DNA of 64,000 nucleotides from Sphingobacterium sp. CZ-UAM (GTDB taxonomy: Bacteria; Bacteroidota; Bacteroidia; Sphingobacteriales; Sphingobacteriaceae): the NCBI RefSeq assembly GCF_002000245.1, contig NZ_MTCM01000001.1, positions 2,294,001 to 2,358,000 on the forward strand, read 5' to 3'. Position 1 is the first letter of the stretch. Each line of letters opens with the position of its first letter. The position numbers and the translations under genes were made by a program. Below are positions 36,381 to 45,379 of this stretch, piece by piece. The notes beneath the pieces are model-generated. The model made no database searches and had not been told where the DNA came from. It worked only from the letters and a program-made list of their open reading frames with translations.

Positions 36381-36699
36381 GCCGCTCATACTTTCACAAG
36401 AATCAACAGCGATGAGAATTCACCGAAGACTTTTTCCGGCCAGTAAACCGAAGCTAGCAAGCGTATTGATATTGTAAAAAAACACGAATCAATCAAAACA
36501 CTACCGGTTAAGAAAAAAAAGCAAAATATGATTAGCAGGGCTATATCGAAACAACGATATAGCTTTTTTTGTTATCATAAAAAGGATTATTTTTTTATTG
36601 TTACACAAGTTGTTAAGCATTAACTTTGATGAATAGCCCAAATAAACCGGGCAATCATCATTTTATTTTACAACAGGATCCACGATACATAACATTTAC
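36381..36699. other. intergenic gap before the D-2-hydroxyacid dehydrogenase gene
   Basis: About 320 bp without a gene. It contains the terminator at 36540-36570. The remainder is AT-rich with no exact TAnnTTTG box that I found. Confidence 0.5.
36540..36570 (+). terminator. terminator downstream of the serine hydrolase gene
   Basis: Stem GCTATATCG / CGATATAGC with a 6-nt loop and a seven-T tract. It lies 160 nt past the stop, so the hydrolase mRNA may have a long 3' UTR. Confidence 0.82.
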
Positions 36700-37674
36700 A
36701 TGAAGATATTTATCACGAAACGAATCCCACAAAAAGGCATTGATCTATTAACGGCTGCCGGACATGAGGTAGCAATACATGATTCTGCTACCCCACTATC
36801 TCCTACCGATCTTATCCAAGCAGGGCAGCAGGCCGATTATATACTGAACGGTGGCATGCAAAAGTTTGACGAAGAATTTTTCCAAAGCTGCCCCAATCTT
36901 AAAGCGCTCTCTCTGATGAGCGTTGGTTATGATAATGTTGACATCCCTGCTGCGACAAAATATGGCATTCCTGTGAGCAATACACCGGGTGTACTTTCCG
37001 GTGCAACAGCTGATGTTGCTTTCCTATTGATGCTGGCCGTTTCCAGGAAAGCTTTCTTCAATCACAAGCAGATTCTACAGGGTAGATGGAAGGGTTTCGA
37101 CCCTACAGCACATCTGGGTATCGAGCTCAACAATAAAACATTAGGTATTTATGGCCTTGGAAGGATTGGTTTCGAATTTGCCCGAAAAGCAAGAGCTGCA
37201 TATAACATGGAAATCATCTATTATAACCGTGGGCGGAACCTGGAAGCCGAACGGATCTTGGGAGCGAGATATGTCAACTTTGATGACCTACTAACCCAAA
37301 GTGATGTACTTTCCATTCACGCGGCACTCACGTCAGAGACAGCCAATCGGTTTAATCTGGATACATTTAAGCGCATGAAAAACTCGGCGATTCTGATCAA
37401 CACAGCTCGTGGCGGATTAGTACAAGAGGACGATCTTGCCAGCGCTTTACGCCTGGGGGAATTATGGGGAGCCGGGCTCGATGTCACAAACCCTGAACCA
37501 ATGGCAGCGGACAACCCACTGCTAAATCTTGAAAATGTCTGCATTCTACCGCATATTGGATCCGCAACCGTGGAAACCAGAGACAATATGGCGCTAATGG
37601 CAGCAAGCAATTTATTGGCAGCAATCAAAGGTGAAAAGATGCCACAAACGATCAATCCAGAAGTCTATACATGA
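36700..37674 (+). CDS. D-2-hydroxyacid dehydrogenase (glyoxylate reductase type)
   Basis: 324 aa. NAD(P)-binding motif GIYGLGRIGFEFARKA is in the expected mid-protein position. The catalytic Arg/Glu/His are in NTARGGLVQEDDL, DVTNPEPM and LPHIGSATVETR. SVGYDNVDIPAA and NTPGVLSGATADVAFLL are further family marks. Glyoxylate/hydroxypyruvate reductase is the best guess; other 2-keto acids are possible. ATG at 36700. The stop overlaps the ATG of a 50-aa gene (ATGA). Confidence 0.9.
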   Translation: MKIFITKRIPQKGIDLLTAAGHEVAIHDSATPLSPTDLIQAGQQADYILNGGMQKFDEEFFQSCPNLKALSLMSVGYDNVDIPAATKYGIPVSNTPGVLSGATADVAFLLMLAVSRKAFFNHKQILQGRWKGFDPTAHLGIELNNKTLGIYGLGRIGFEFARKARAAYNMEIIYYNRGRNLEAERILGARYVNFDDLLTQSDVLSIHAALTSETANRFNLDTFKRMKNSAILINTARGGLVQEDDLASALRLGELWGAGLDVTNPEPMAADNPLLNLENVCILPHIGSATVETRDNMALMAASNLLAAIKGEKMPQTINPEVYT

Positions 37675-37823
37675 AACGACATTTCTTTCAGTTCCTGAAT
37701 AAGCTAAATAAAGCAATTCTTCCCAAATATGGGAAGCAGGATCCGCTTAAACTAAAAAAGTACCAGCAGGCCATAATTGCCTACCGGTACTTTATTCTGA
37801 TCAGAGCCCTTGCAGATGATTAA
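37671..37823 (+). CDS. 50-aa basic conserved-looking protein
   Basis: A 50-codon gene whose ATG overlaps the stop of the dehydrogenase (ATGA), a classic translational-coupling arrangement. The protein is very basic and helical: start MKRHFFQFLNKLNKAILPKY, middle DPLKLKKYQQA, then IIAYRYFILIRALAD. I recall similar ~50-65-aa proteins in Bacteroidota labelled 'SsrA-binding protein', although they are far too short to be SmpB. Function unknown. Its last bases overlap the 3' end of the convergent mscS-like gene by 4 nt. Confidence 0.7.
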   Translation: MKRHFFQFLNKLNKAILPKYGKQDPLKLKKYQQAIIAYRYFILIRALADD

Positions 37824-38686
37824 CTATCTGTTTTGACTTGTTTCCCCTGGTCGTTCGCATTGGAAATAATGCTAATCTGTGTCGGATTAGGTGCCACGCT
37901 CATATCATTTCTTTCGAGTTCAAGCATAATTTTTTCCTGCATTGAATTGCGTGCCGGCCAATAATGTTCGCGCTTTGTCCATGCTCTTACGGTCAACACT
38001 ATTGAACTCGTTCCCAATTCCTTCACAAATACTGTCGGTTCGGGGCTAGTCAAAATAGTCTCATTTGAGCGAAGCACTCTAAGGATAATATCCTTTGCGT
38101 CTTTTATATTTTTGTCATAAGATATACTCACCGTATATTCAAACATCCGCTGAACGATTTTCGTATAGTTCTTGATTACCGAATTGGCCAATGGACCATT
38201 TGGACTAAAAATCCGGACACCATCGTCACCGATTAATGTAGAGTATAAAATATCTATTCGTTCTACCGTCCCAGCCGTACCATTCGCACTCGAGATGTAA
38301 TCCCCCACTTCAAAAGGCCTAAACATCAGTATGAGCACACCGCCGGCAAAGTTACTTAAACTTCCCTGTAGCGCCATACCTACAGCTAAACCAAATGCAG
38401 ACAGTGCCGCAATGAAAGAGGTCGTCTGTATGCCAACCTGACTGGCAACCGTCAATAGCAACATCACCCACATCACAATCTTGACGATACTAGAGATAAA
38501 TGCGCGGATTGAAGGATCGACATTTCTTCTCTCAAAACGCTTGTGCAATAATCGGTTGACCAGATCGATGACGTATTTACCAATAATCAATAAAATAATA
38601 CCACCTATAATACCCGGTATTGAATCAATGACGATATCGGTCAATCGTCCAAATCTAGTCCCTAGACTATTTAAATTACTTTCCAT
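37820..38686 (-). CDS. small-conductance mechanosensitive channel (MscS family)
   Basis: 288 aa. Three membrane helices in the first ~130 residues; the pore-lining TM3 is SFIAALSAFGLAVGMALQGSLSNFAGG with the glycine/alanine packing of MscS, followed by the beta domain FRPFEVGDYISSANGTAGTVERI and IFSPNGPLANSVIKNYT. The C-terminal alpha/beta cage domain is present. It releases solutes on hypo-osmotic shock from the inner membrane. Length matches E. coli MscS. Confidence 0.94.
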   Translation of the reverse strand: MESNLNSLGTRFGRLTDIVIDSIPGIIGGIILLIIGKYVIDLVNRLLHKRFERRNVDPSIRAFISSIVKIVMWVMLLLTVASQVGIQTTSFIAALSAFGLAVGMALQGSLSNFAGGVLILMFRPFEVGDYISSANGTAGTVERIDILYSTLIGDDGVRIFSPNGPLANSVIKNYTKIVQRMFEYTVSISYDKNIKDAKDIILRVLRSNETILTSPEPTVFVKELGTSSIVLTVRAWTKREHYWPARNSMQEKIMLELERNDMSVAPNPTQISIISNANDQGKQVKTDS

Positions 38687-38821
38687 GTTTGTTAAATATA
38701 TTTCAATGCATTTTGAAACAAGGATTGTTCCAACATCCCTGTACAGGATTCAAAACTTTAAAATCGTTGAAAAATACCATAAAACATAAAATTATCACCA
38801 CTGTAAAAAGAATATATACAC

Positions 38822-38829
38822 TAACTTTG
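38822..38829 (+). promoter_or_regulatory. TAACTTTG box 4 nt before the AraC-type ATG
   Basis: An exact TAnnTTTG match; only TAAT separates it from the start codon, and the next in-frame Met is about 37 codons in. No TTTG at -33. Confidence 0.45.
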
Positions 38830-38833
38830 TAAT

Positions 38834-39700
38834 ATGAATAGAAAAAACACCATTCCTATTATAGATAGTTGCAGTATAGACCTCAACAATAAAACAACTA
38901 TCCACATTGATGACTTAAGTGAATACGTCATCAAACATGCCGATATGGTGTTTCCTCATAAGCACAATTTTTTTCATTTTGTATTATTTACAAAAGGTTC
39001 GGGTGCGCACATCATCGATTTTAATCATTATAAAATTGCCCCCTTTCAGATCTACTTCATGGCCCCGGGCCAGGTGCATACCTGGAATTTTGCTGGCGAT
39101 GAGGAAGGCTATGTGGTTAATTTTTCGGTGGACTATTTTCAATCGTTTTTATTACGTACAGATTATCTGGAGCGTTTCAGTTTTCTTCAGGGCAAAATTG
39201 AGCACTTGATTTTTGAACTGGAAGAACCTTGCCGCGCTCAGGCCACGAATATTCTGGACGAGATTTTATCGGCAAAGTCCAGCGGCCTATCCGAAGATTA
39301 CATCCGTACACTGCTGCTCCAATTTTTATTATATGTCTCCATCTGTTCTGAAAAAGAACAAAAAGACGGTAGCAACCCCTATAATCATAAAATATTCAAT
39401 AGTTTTCAGCAATTGGTGGAACAACAGTTTAAATCCACCAAATTACCAAGTGTATATGCGGATCAACTATTTATCACGCCAAATCATCTGAACGCGATCT
39501 GTAAATCCTATATCGGTCAGTCTGCGGGTGAGATCATCCGCAACCGGATTGTCCTGGAAGCGAAGCGACTATTAATCAATCGAAATTTAAATATCACTGA
39601 AATTGCAAATGAATTGCAATTTAAGGACAACTCATATTTCACCAAATTTTTTAAAAAATCCACTGATCTCACACCCGAGGAGTTCAGAAAACAACTATAA
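38834..39700 (+). CDS. AraC family transcriptional regulator
   Basis: 288 aa. The N-terminal cupin-like sensing domain includes FPHKHNFFHFVLFTKGSGAH and MAPGQVHTW. The C-terminal double HTH is complete: VYADQLFITPNHLNAICK, then ITEIANELQFKDNSYFTKFF and the LTPEEFRK end. The ligand and regulon are unknown. DUF983 and cysteine desulfurase genes follow with gaps of 2 and 26 bp, so they may share its transcript. Confidence 0.92.
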   Translation: MNRKNTIPIIDSCSIDLNNKTTIHIDDLSEYVIKHADMVFPHKHNFFHFVLFTKGSGAHIIDFNHYKIAPFQIYFMAPGQVHTWNFAGDEEGYVVNFSVDYFQSFLLRTDYLERFSFLQGKIEHLIFELEEPCRAQATNILDEILSAKSSGLSEDYIRTLLLQFLLYVSICSEKEQKDGSNPYNHKIFNSFQQLVEQQFKSTKLPSVYADQLFITPNHLNAICKSYIGQSAGEIIRNRIVLEAKRLLINRNLNITEIANELQFKDNSYFTKFFKKSTDLTPEEFRKQL

Positions 39701-39702
39701 CT

Positions 39703-40128
39703 ATGGAAGAAGTTAAATACGAATTATCCGAATTCAAAGCCGCATGGCAGGCAAAATGCCCGAGATGTAGAGTCGGTCATGTTTATCAAGGCCCCGCCTA
39801 TGGTCTAAAGGTTCAAAAGATGAACAGTCATTGTGAATACTGTGGCTTGCGTTACGAGCGTGAACCAGGGTATTTCTACGGTGCCATGTATGTCACCTAT
39901 GCATTTGCCATTGCAGAGATGGTCACAGCCTGTATGGCAACTTACATCCTTACCGGCAATGACTCATCCTTCATTCTTTATGCGACTGTCGCTATATTAA
40001 GTGTTGTGTTGATGTCTCCCTTCAACTACCGATATTCCCGCATCATTTTGATGTACTGGCTCACACCGGGGCTACGCTATGATCCCAATGTCAAAAAGAA
40101 GGAAGTTGATGTGAAAGCTTCGGCATAA
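39703..40128 (+). CDS. DUF983 membrane protein
   Basis: 141 aa. Two CxxC pairs (CPRCRVG near residue 19 and CEYCGLRY near 44) form a zinc-ribbon-like head. The EPGYFYGAMYVTYAFAIAE signature leads into two membrane helices (about 63-85 and 90-110), and the tail MYWLTPGLRYDP is conserved. Function is unknown. It starts 2 bp after the AraC gene and precedes the desulfurase, suggesting an operon. Confidence 0.88.
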   Translation: MEEVKYELSEFKAAWQAKCPRCRVGHVYQGPAYGLKVQKMNSHCEYCGLRYEREPGYFYGAMYVTYAFAIAEMVTACMATYILTGNDSSFILYATVAILSVVLMSPFNYRYSRIILMYWLTPGLRYDPNVKKKEVDVKASA

Positions 40129-40154
40129 ACGCCATTATCCTTATCTTTATCCTG

Positions 40155-41333
40155 ATGAAGGATACCATATATTTGGACAATAATGCAACCACACGGATTT
40201 TGGATGAAGTATGGCAGGAGATGACCCCTTATTTCATCCAAAATTATGCTAATGCGTCCAGTGTTTACCACCAGATGGGTAGAGCCGCCAATGCAGCTGT
40301 CCAACTGAGCAGAAAACAGGTTGCCGAGGTTTTAAATTGTACGCCTAAGGAAGTTTTTTTCAATTCCGGAGCTACAGAAAGCATTAATACCATATTGCAG
40401 GGTGTGTTTGACAGATACCGGTCTCAAGGGAATCATATCATTACCGCTGCTACGGAACATAAAGCAGTATTAAGCTGCTGTGAACAGCTGACCAAACAGG
40501 GCGCACAAATCACTTATCTTCCTGTTGACAGCCAGGGGCATATCTCCTTGGATGATCTTAAAAATGCTATTACAACCAAAACCATATTAATTTGCCTGAT
40601 GGCAGCGAATAATGAGACCGGCGTACTGACCGAAATTGAAGAGGTGGCAGCTATCTGTCAAGAAGAAGACATTCTATTTTTTTGCGACGCCACACAAGCA
40701 ATCGGAAAAGTTGCGATCGACCTCCAGCAGCTTCCTATCGATCTTTTATGTCTGAGTGCACATAAAATTCACGGTCCAAAGGGAATTGGTGCACTTTATA
40801 TCCGGCGCAAATCAAAGCCCATTCAGCTTACTCCACTAATTTTAGGTGGTGGCCAGGAAAATGGCTTTCGCGGCGGCACCTACAATGTTCCGGCCATCGT
40901 CGGCTTTGGAAAGGCAATCTCCATGCTAACCCCACAAGCCTATAGCAACGTTCGGGCGTATCGGGATCTGCTGGAAGCTGAACTGGCTGATATTCCTGAA
41001 ATTATTATACATGGGCAAAATACCCTACGCCTACCGACGACAAGCTACATCAGTTTCAAGCATGTACTCGCAAGCGAGATCATGACCGCATGTCCTACTT
41101 TAGCCTTATCCTCCGGCTCCGCCTGCGTCACCGGATCAAGGGAACCTTCACATGTACTGCTGGCTATGGGCATATCCAAAGAAGATGCACTTGCTGCGAT
41201 CAGATTTAGCCTAAGCATATTGACTACGCGTGAAGAAATCCTACAATGCGCGCAACTGATCAAAGAGGCTGTACAAAAAATAAGGGATCAATCGCCGATA
41301 TGGCAACTTTTTAAGGCTGGTTTGATCGGTTAA
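40155..41333 (+). CDS. cysteine desulfurase (NifS/IscS family)
   Basis: 392 aa; PLP enzyme releasing sulfur from cysteine for Fe-S clusters or thiolation. Signatures: YLDNNATTRILDEV, EHKAVLSC, the PLP-binding Lys in SAHKIHGPKGIGALY, and the catalytic Cys in SSGSACVTGSREPSHVL. The active loop type fits the NifS/IscS group. It stands 80 bp before an IscA/HesB-type gene with its own promoter, consistent with a role in Fe-S assembly. Confidence 0.93.
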   Translation: MKDTIYLDNNATTRILDEVWQEMTPYFIQNYANASSVYHQMGRAANAAVQLSRKQVAEVLNCTPKEVFFNSGATESINTILQGVFDRYRSQGNHIITAATEHKAVLSCCEQLTKQGAQITYLPVDSQGHISLDDLKNAITTKTILICLMAANNETGVLTEIEEVAAICQEEDILFFCDATQAIGKVAIDLQQLPIDLLCLSAHKIHGPKGIGALYIRRKSKPIQLTPLILGGGQENGFRGGTYNVPAIVGFGKAISMLTPQAYSNVRAYRDLLEAELADIPEIIIHGQNTLRLPTTSYISFKHVLASEIMTACPTLALSSGSACVTGSREPSHVLLAMGISKEDALAAIRFSLSILTTREEILQCAQLIKEAVQKIRDQSPIWQLFKAGLIG

Positions 41334-41385
41334 TTTATGACATTCTAAAAACTTAAGCGCAGACGAAATATAGCGAGATTGTATG

Positions 41386-41393
41386 TATCTTTG
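41386..41393 (+). promoter_or_regulatory. candidate -7 box (TATCTTTG) for the HesB/IscA gene
   Basis: An exact TAnnTTTG match, 20 nt before the ATG. Confidence 0.6.
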
Positions 41394-41413
41394 TTGTAGA
41401 CAAAGATACAACT

Positions 41414-41740
41414 ATGATTACAGTTACTGATAAAGCAAAAACTCGTATCGAGGAAATCATGAAGGATGAGCAATATGACAGCAATTACTTTGTGCGTGTT
41501 GCTGTAGAAAGTGGTGGTTGCTCAGGCTTAAGCTATAAACTGAATTTCGATAATGAGGAAAAAAAGGGAGATCAGTTTTTCGAAGATAAAGGGGTGAAAA
41601 TCTGTTTGGATATCAAATCATTCCTCTATTTAGCAGGAACCGAACTTGATTATTCCGATGGGCTGAACGGAAAAGGATTTGAATTTCATAATCCAAATGC
41701 AAGCCGTACCTGTGCCTGCGGCGAGAGTTTCTCGGTATAA
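41414..41740 (+). CDS. HesB/IscA/SufA-type Fe-S assembly protein
   Basis: 108 aa. A-type Fe-S carrier with all three conserved cysteines: SGGCSGLSYKL (near residue 37) and CACGESFSV at the C-terminus. The length is typical. It probably accepts or delivers Fe-S clusters in the cytosol, and follows a cysteine desulfurase. A strong terminator comes next. Confidence 0.94.
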   Translation: MITVTDKAKTRIEEIMKDEQYDSNYFVRVAVESGGCSGLSYKLNFDNEEKKGDQFFEDKGVKICLDIKSFLYLAGTELDYSDGLNGKGFEFHNPNASRTCACGESFSV

Positions 41741-41757
41741 GCGCCCCCCATTCAATA

Positions 41758-41801
41758 GAACAAAAAAAGCCCTGAAAATTATTTCAGGGCTTTTTTTGTT
41801 C
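41758..41801 (+). terminator. terminator after the HesB/IscA gene
   Basis: Perfect 18-bp stem GAACAAAAAAAGCCCTGA and its complement, 8-nt loop, T-tract inside the 3' arm. 17 nt past the stop codon. Confidence 0.88.
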
Positions 41802-42041
41802 TGAAAATATCTGTTTTCTATTGGTCAGAAAGAAGCTTCAGCTGACTTTCATGGTTGCTGGTGCTTATAGGAGCATGAAGGTTTTATGAGGTCGGCTGAG
41901 TTTAGTTGCACCGACAAATTAATAGTTTTATAATTACCTATTGACCTATTCACTTTTTCTTGTAAAATTTATATTTTTTCAACATTTTAATAGATAAATA
42001 TCAAAAATAACAACAAAACATATTAGCAAATGATATTTTCA

Positions 42042-42049
42042 TATTTTTG
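42042..42049 (+). promoter_or_regulatory. candidate -7 box (TATTTTTG) for asnA
   Basis: An exact TAnnTTTG match, 31 nt before the asnA ATG, in an AT-rich gap. Confidence 0.45.
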
Positions 42050-42080
42050 TATCAAATAACTGAATAAGAAAAATGATGCG

Positions 42081-43127
42081 ATGTACAACGATCCGTACAT
42101 GGCTTTTCAATTGACTCATATGGAGGGAAGAAAACTTTTAAATACCGAAGTTGCTATCAGCTTCGTTAAAGATACATTTGTCCAAGAATTAAAAAACAAG
42201 TTAAATTTGATTCCAATTTCCTCGCCACTGGTGGTCTTGGATGGCACAGGATTAAACGATGATCTGAATGGCATCGAGCGACCTGTTGCCTTTCCGATCA
42301 AATCTTTAAATGAAAAACGGGCAGTCGTAGTTCATTCATTGGCAAAATGGAAAAGAGTACGCTTAAAAGAGCTTGAGATGTTACCGGGTGAAGGTATTGT
42401 CACCGATATGAAAGCCCTTCGCCCAGACGAGGATTACACCCCTATACATTCCATTTATGTAGATCAATGGGACTGGGAAAAAGTAATCGGAAAAGAGCAG
42501 CGTAATTTGGCTCTGCTGAAAGATACTGTACTCAAAATATACGAATCACTTCGATTTACAGAATTACAGGTGGAGCGTAAATACCCACAGATCAAAGCGA
42601 TCCTCCCAGAGACGATCACATTTATCTCTTCGGAGGAACTATTGCAAAAGTACCCCGATTTAAGTGCCAAAGAAAGAGAAAATGCCATCACAAAAGAATA
42701 CGGCGCTGTATTTCTGTACGGTATTGGTGGTGCCCTGAGCAATGGGGTGGCACATGATGGCCGGGCGGCAGATTACGACGATTGGAGCACAACTAACGAG
42801 GCCGGCTATAATGGTTTAAATGGCGATATCCTTGTTTGGAACCCCATTCTAAATTCAGCATTCGAGCTTTCATCCATGGGGATTCGTGTCGATAAAAAAG
42901 CATTGGCTCATCAGATGGAAATCAGAAATTGCAGCGAAAAGTCTAAGCTAACGTTTCACAGCATGTTGCTTAACGATGAATTACCCGAATCTATTGGCGG
43001 TGGTATCGGCCAGTCACGTGTCTGTATGTTTATGCTTAAAAAGCAACACATTGGCGAAGTACAGGTCAGCATCTGGGAAGAAGATAAAAAACAAGCACTA
43101 CGCGAAGAAGGTATTGATATACTTTAA
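42081..43127 (+). CDS. asnA: aspartate-ammonia ligase (asparagine synthetase A)
   Basis: 348 aa; makes asparagine from aspartate, ammonia and ATP. AsnA resembles class II aminoacyl-tRNA synthetases: LSPLVVLDGTGLNDDLNG-like segment (SSPLVVLDGTGLNDDLNG), VHSLAKWKR, MKALRPDED and SIYVDQWDWEK in the N-terminal half. GSNGVAHDGRAADYDDW-like region and GGGIGQSRVCMFML near the C-terminus complete the family. Two nearby out-of-frame ATGs (42073, 42076) precede the start. Confidence 0.96.
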   Translation: MYNDPYMAFQLTHMEGRKLLNTEVAISFVKDTFVQELKNKLNLIPISSPLVVLDGTGLNDDLNGIERPVAFPIKSLNEKRAVVVHSLAKWKRVRLKELEMLPGEGIVTDMKALRPDEDYTPIHSIYVDQWDWEKVIGKEQRNLALLKDTVLKIYESLRFTELQVERKYPQIKAILPETITFISSEELLQKYPDLSAKERENAITKEYGAVFLYGIGGALSNGVAHDGRAADYDDWSTTNEAGYNGLNGDILVWNPILNSAFELSSMGIRVDKKALAHQMEIRNCSEKSKLTFHSMLLNDELPESIGGGIGQSRVCMFMLKKQHIGEVQVSIWEEDKKQALREEGIDIL

Positions 43128-43201
43128 AACAATACCCTTAAAGTATAATATATTGGAGCGTTAAAGCATATTTGCTATAACGTCCAATAAAAAAATCTGA
43201 C

Positions 43202-43240
43202 AAAGGTAATCCATCTGAAAGAGGTGGGTTACCTTTTCGT
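43202..43240 (+). terminator. terminator after asnA
   Basis: Stem AAAGGTAA(T)CCA / GGGTTACCTTT around a short loop, then TTCGTTTT. A separate hairpin at 43151-43188 has no T-tract and was not called. Confidence 0.7.
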
Positions 43241-43249
43241 TTTAATTAG

Positions 43250-43257
43250 TACTTTTG
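43250..43257 (+). promoter_or_regulatory. TACTTTTG box 4 nt before the DEAD-box helicase ATG
   Basis: An exact TAnnTTTG match, separated from the ATG at 43262 by TGCT only. No TTTG at ideal -33 spacing. Confidence 0.45.
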
Positions 43258-43261
43258 TGCT

Positions 43262-44566
43262 ATGCAGCTAGAAGCTATTTTAAATAAATTCGGTATTTCA
43301 TCCCTGAATGAAATGCAACAAAAGGTATTGGACACCTACCAAAAAGACAAAGATTTCATTTTGCTCTCCCCTACTGGATCAGGAAAAACCTTAGCCTTTT
43401 CATTATTAATACTACAACAGCTAAAAGATATCGCGCGTGAAGTACAGGTGCTGGTTTTAGTCCCTACCCGTGAACTCGCCTTACAGATCGAACAAGTCAT
43501 CCGCAAACTGACCACGGGATACAAAGTGACCTGTGCCTATGGCGGACATAGCACCCGTATCGAAAAAAATGCCTTCAAAGATGCGCCATCTATTCTTATC
43601 GGCACCCCTGGCCGAATAAAACAGCATCTTGAAGAGGGGAATTTCGATCCTACCCAAATCCATACCCTCATACTGGATGAATTTGACAAATCCCTGGAGC
43701 TTGGCTTTCAACAGCAAATGGATTTTATCATTCGGCACATGCCAAAAATTAAGTCGCGTATATTGACCTCGGCAACGACAATGGAGAACATTCCGGCTTT
43801 TACGCAGATTATGGATCCTATTAGGGTCGATTTCCTAAAAGATGCAAACAATATCCCGCGGATCACGATAAAAAAAGTAGTTGCCAGCAGTCAAAAGAAA
43901 CTGGAAGCGCTTTTAAAACTTATCTGTAAGATCGGCACAAAAAAAATGATTATTTTTTGCAACCACCGGGATGCTGTCGACCATATCAGTGCGCTATTGG
44001 ACAATCGTAATATCATCCATGACATCTTTCATGGTGGACTGGAGCAACAGGACAGAGAATTGGCGCTGCTAAAATTCAGAAACCATTCCAACAATGTCCT
44101 GATTACGACGGACCTTGCTGCCCGGGGATTGGATATTCCTGAAGTGGATGCAATCATCCACTATCAGCTGCCCCATAAAGAAGAGGATTTTACACACCGC
44201 AATGGACGCACAGCGCGTATGCAGGCAAAAGGTGACGTGTATGTCATCTTAAAACCCGAAGAAAATTATCCCTACATTTCTGCTGATACCCAAGAGGAGG
44301 AGTTCCCTGACTTTTATGACCTACCCGACAACTCGCCTTTCGCTACACTCTATGTCAGCGCCGGAAGGAAGGACAAAGTCAACAAAATTGACATCGTCGG
44401 CTTTCTGTTGAATCTGGATGGTATCGAAAAAGACGATATCGGAATTATCGAAGTCAAGGACAAAATTGCTTATGTTGCTGTCAAACGTAAACTGGCTTTA
44501 GCGATCATCAATGCCGCTAACGGACAGAAAGTCAAGGGCCGAAAAGTAAAAGTCGGGAGGACATAA
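43262..44566 (+). CDS. DbpA-like DEAD-box RNA helicase
   Basis: 434 aa. Motifs in order: SPTGSGKT (I), PTRELALQ (Ia), GTPGRI (Ib), DEFD (II, instead of DEAD), SAT (III), ITTDLAARGLDI (V) and HRNGRTARM (VI). The C-terminal ~75 residues (KIDIVGFLLNLDGIEKDDIG, KGRKVKVGRT) match the DbpA RNA-binding RRM that targets 23S rRNA in E. coli. DEFD is a conservative change, seen in some Bacteroidota relatives. A role in ribosome assembly is inferred. Confidence 0.9.
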   Translation: MQLEAILNKFGISSLNEMQQKVLDTYQKDKDFILLSPTGSGKTLAFSLLILQQLKDIAREVQVLVLVPTRELALQIEQVIRKLTTGYKVTCAYGGHSTRIEKNAFKDAPSILIGTPGRIKQHLEEGNFDPTQIHTLILDEFDKSLELGFQQQMDFIIRHMPKIKSRILTSATTMENIPAFTQIMDPIRVDFLKDANNIPRITIKKVVASSQKKLEALLKLICKIGTKKMIIFCNHRDAVDHISALLDNRNIIHDIFHGGLEQQDRELALLKFRNHSNNVLITTDLAARGLDIPEVDAIIHYQLPHKEEDFTHRNGRTARMQAKGDVYVILKPEENYPYISADTQEEEFPDFYDLPDNSPFATLYVSAGRKDKVNKIDIVGFLLNLDGIEKDDIGIIEVKDKIAYVAVKRKLALAIINAANGQKVKGRKVKVGRT

Positions 44567-44601
44567 AAATGCCCCAAATAGCGTCTAACTTTTTGGGGCA
44601 T
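44564..44601 (-). terminator. terminator between convergent helicase and mqnA genes
   Basis: Perfect 10-bp stem ATGCCCCAAA / TTTGGGGCAT. On the minus strand it is followed by a T-run, so it best serves mqnA; on the plus strand the T-tract is poor. It overlaps the last bases of the helicase gene. Confidence 0.7.
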
Positions 44602-44650
44602 ATCTACAACAAACCTCTTTTCGTATGCTAACGTGCTAAGCTATATTTGA

Positions 44651-45379
44651 TCAATCCAGATCTTTTAAATAGCCAAGATAACGTTGTACAGCTTCCCGTT
44701 TTTGATCCGTTAGATGAAAATCAAGATGTGCGGTTAAATATTTTGTATAGTCAAACCCCTCAAATTCGGGCAGTCCTGCAATGACATCCGTTGCATGGGC
44801 CACACCATAAGCAAGTGCATCATTGAAATCCTTCACAAACGATTCAGGCAGCTTTTTGTTACTTACCCAAAGGGCAAACGCAAAAGGCAATCCTGTAAAA
44901 TCAAACCATTCCTTACCCAGGTCATAGACATAGGGCACAGTATTCTTTTTACCAAAGGTACGGTCACCGATCAGGACGTAGGCATCTGGTTCCACGCTAT
45001 CGTCCGTAACCAACCGAACGTCTCTTTTCCAATAATTCTTTAGCAGCACTCGGGCCAGACCATTAGAAGTACGCGATTGCTTATCGAGTCTAAGGGTCTC
45101 GATCTCTGTAATGGGCTTATTGGAAAAAATAAACACCGAATCTACGGCGCCTTCAGTGCCGATACAAAAATCGGTATTGATATAATATTCAGGAAGACTG
45201 AGCAATGCGGCAGTCGGAATAATTCCCATATCTGCCTCGTCATCTATTACTTTTTGTGCACAGGCACTTGGATAATCGACACTTAGATCGATCTGATCCA
45301 TTACCTTTGATTTGCGTATTCCGTTCAAAAACGGATAAGTGTTTGAATACGATACGGCTGAAACTCTAATTTTATTCAT
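44651..45379 (-). CDS. mqnA: chorismate dehydratase of the futalosine pathway
   Basis: 242 aa. MqnA converts chorismate to 3-[(1-carboxyvinyl)oxy]benzoate, the first step of the futalosine route to menaquinone. Marks: VSAVSYSNTYPFLNGI, PSACAQKVIDDEADMGIIP, SNGLARVLLKNYW and WFDFTGLPFAFALWVSNK; the periplasmic-binding-protein-like fold is typical. Its start overlaps the phosphatase gene by 8 nt, so translation is coupled, and mqnE lies upstream in the same operon. Confidence 0.94.
   Translation of the reverse strand: MNKIRVSAVSYSNTYPFLNGIRKSKVMDQIDLSVDYPSACAQKVIDDEADMGIIPTAALLSLPEYYINTDFCIGTEGAVDSVFIFSNKPITEIETLRLDKQSRTSNGLARVLLKNYWKRDVRLVTDDSVEPDAYVLIGDRTFGKKNTVPYVYDLGKEWFDFTGLPFAFALWVSNKKLPESFVKDFNDALAYGVAHATDVIAGLPEFEGFDYTKYLTAHLDFHLTDQKREAVQRYLGYLKDLD

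Noticed and set aside
37671..37823. Naming the 50-aa protein an SsrA-binding protein
   Set aside because: True SmpB is about 150 aa with an OB fold; this short basic protein cannot be that, so no function was given.
43151..43188. Hairpin ATTGGA(G)CGTTA...TAACGTCCAAT considered as the asnA terminator
   Set aside because: It has a bulge and is followed by A, not T, on the asnA strand; the later GGTAA stem with T-rich tail fits better.
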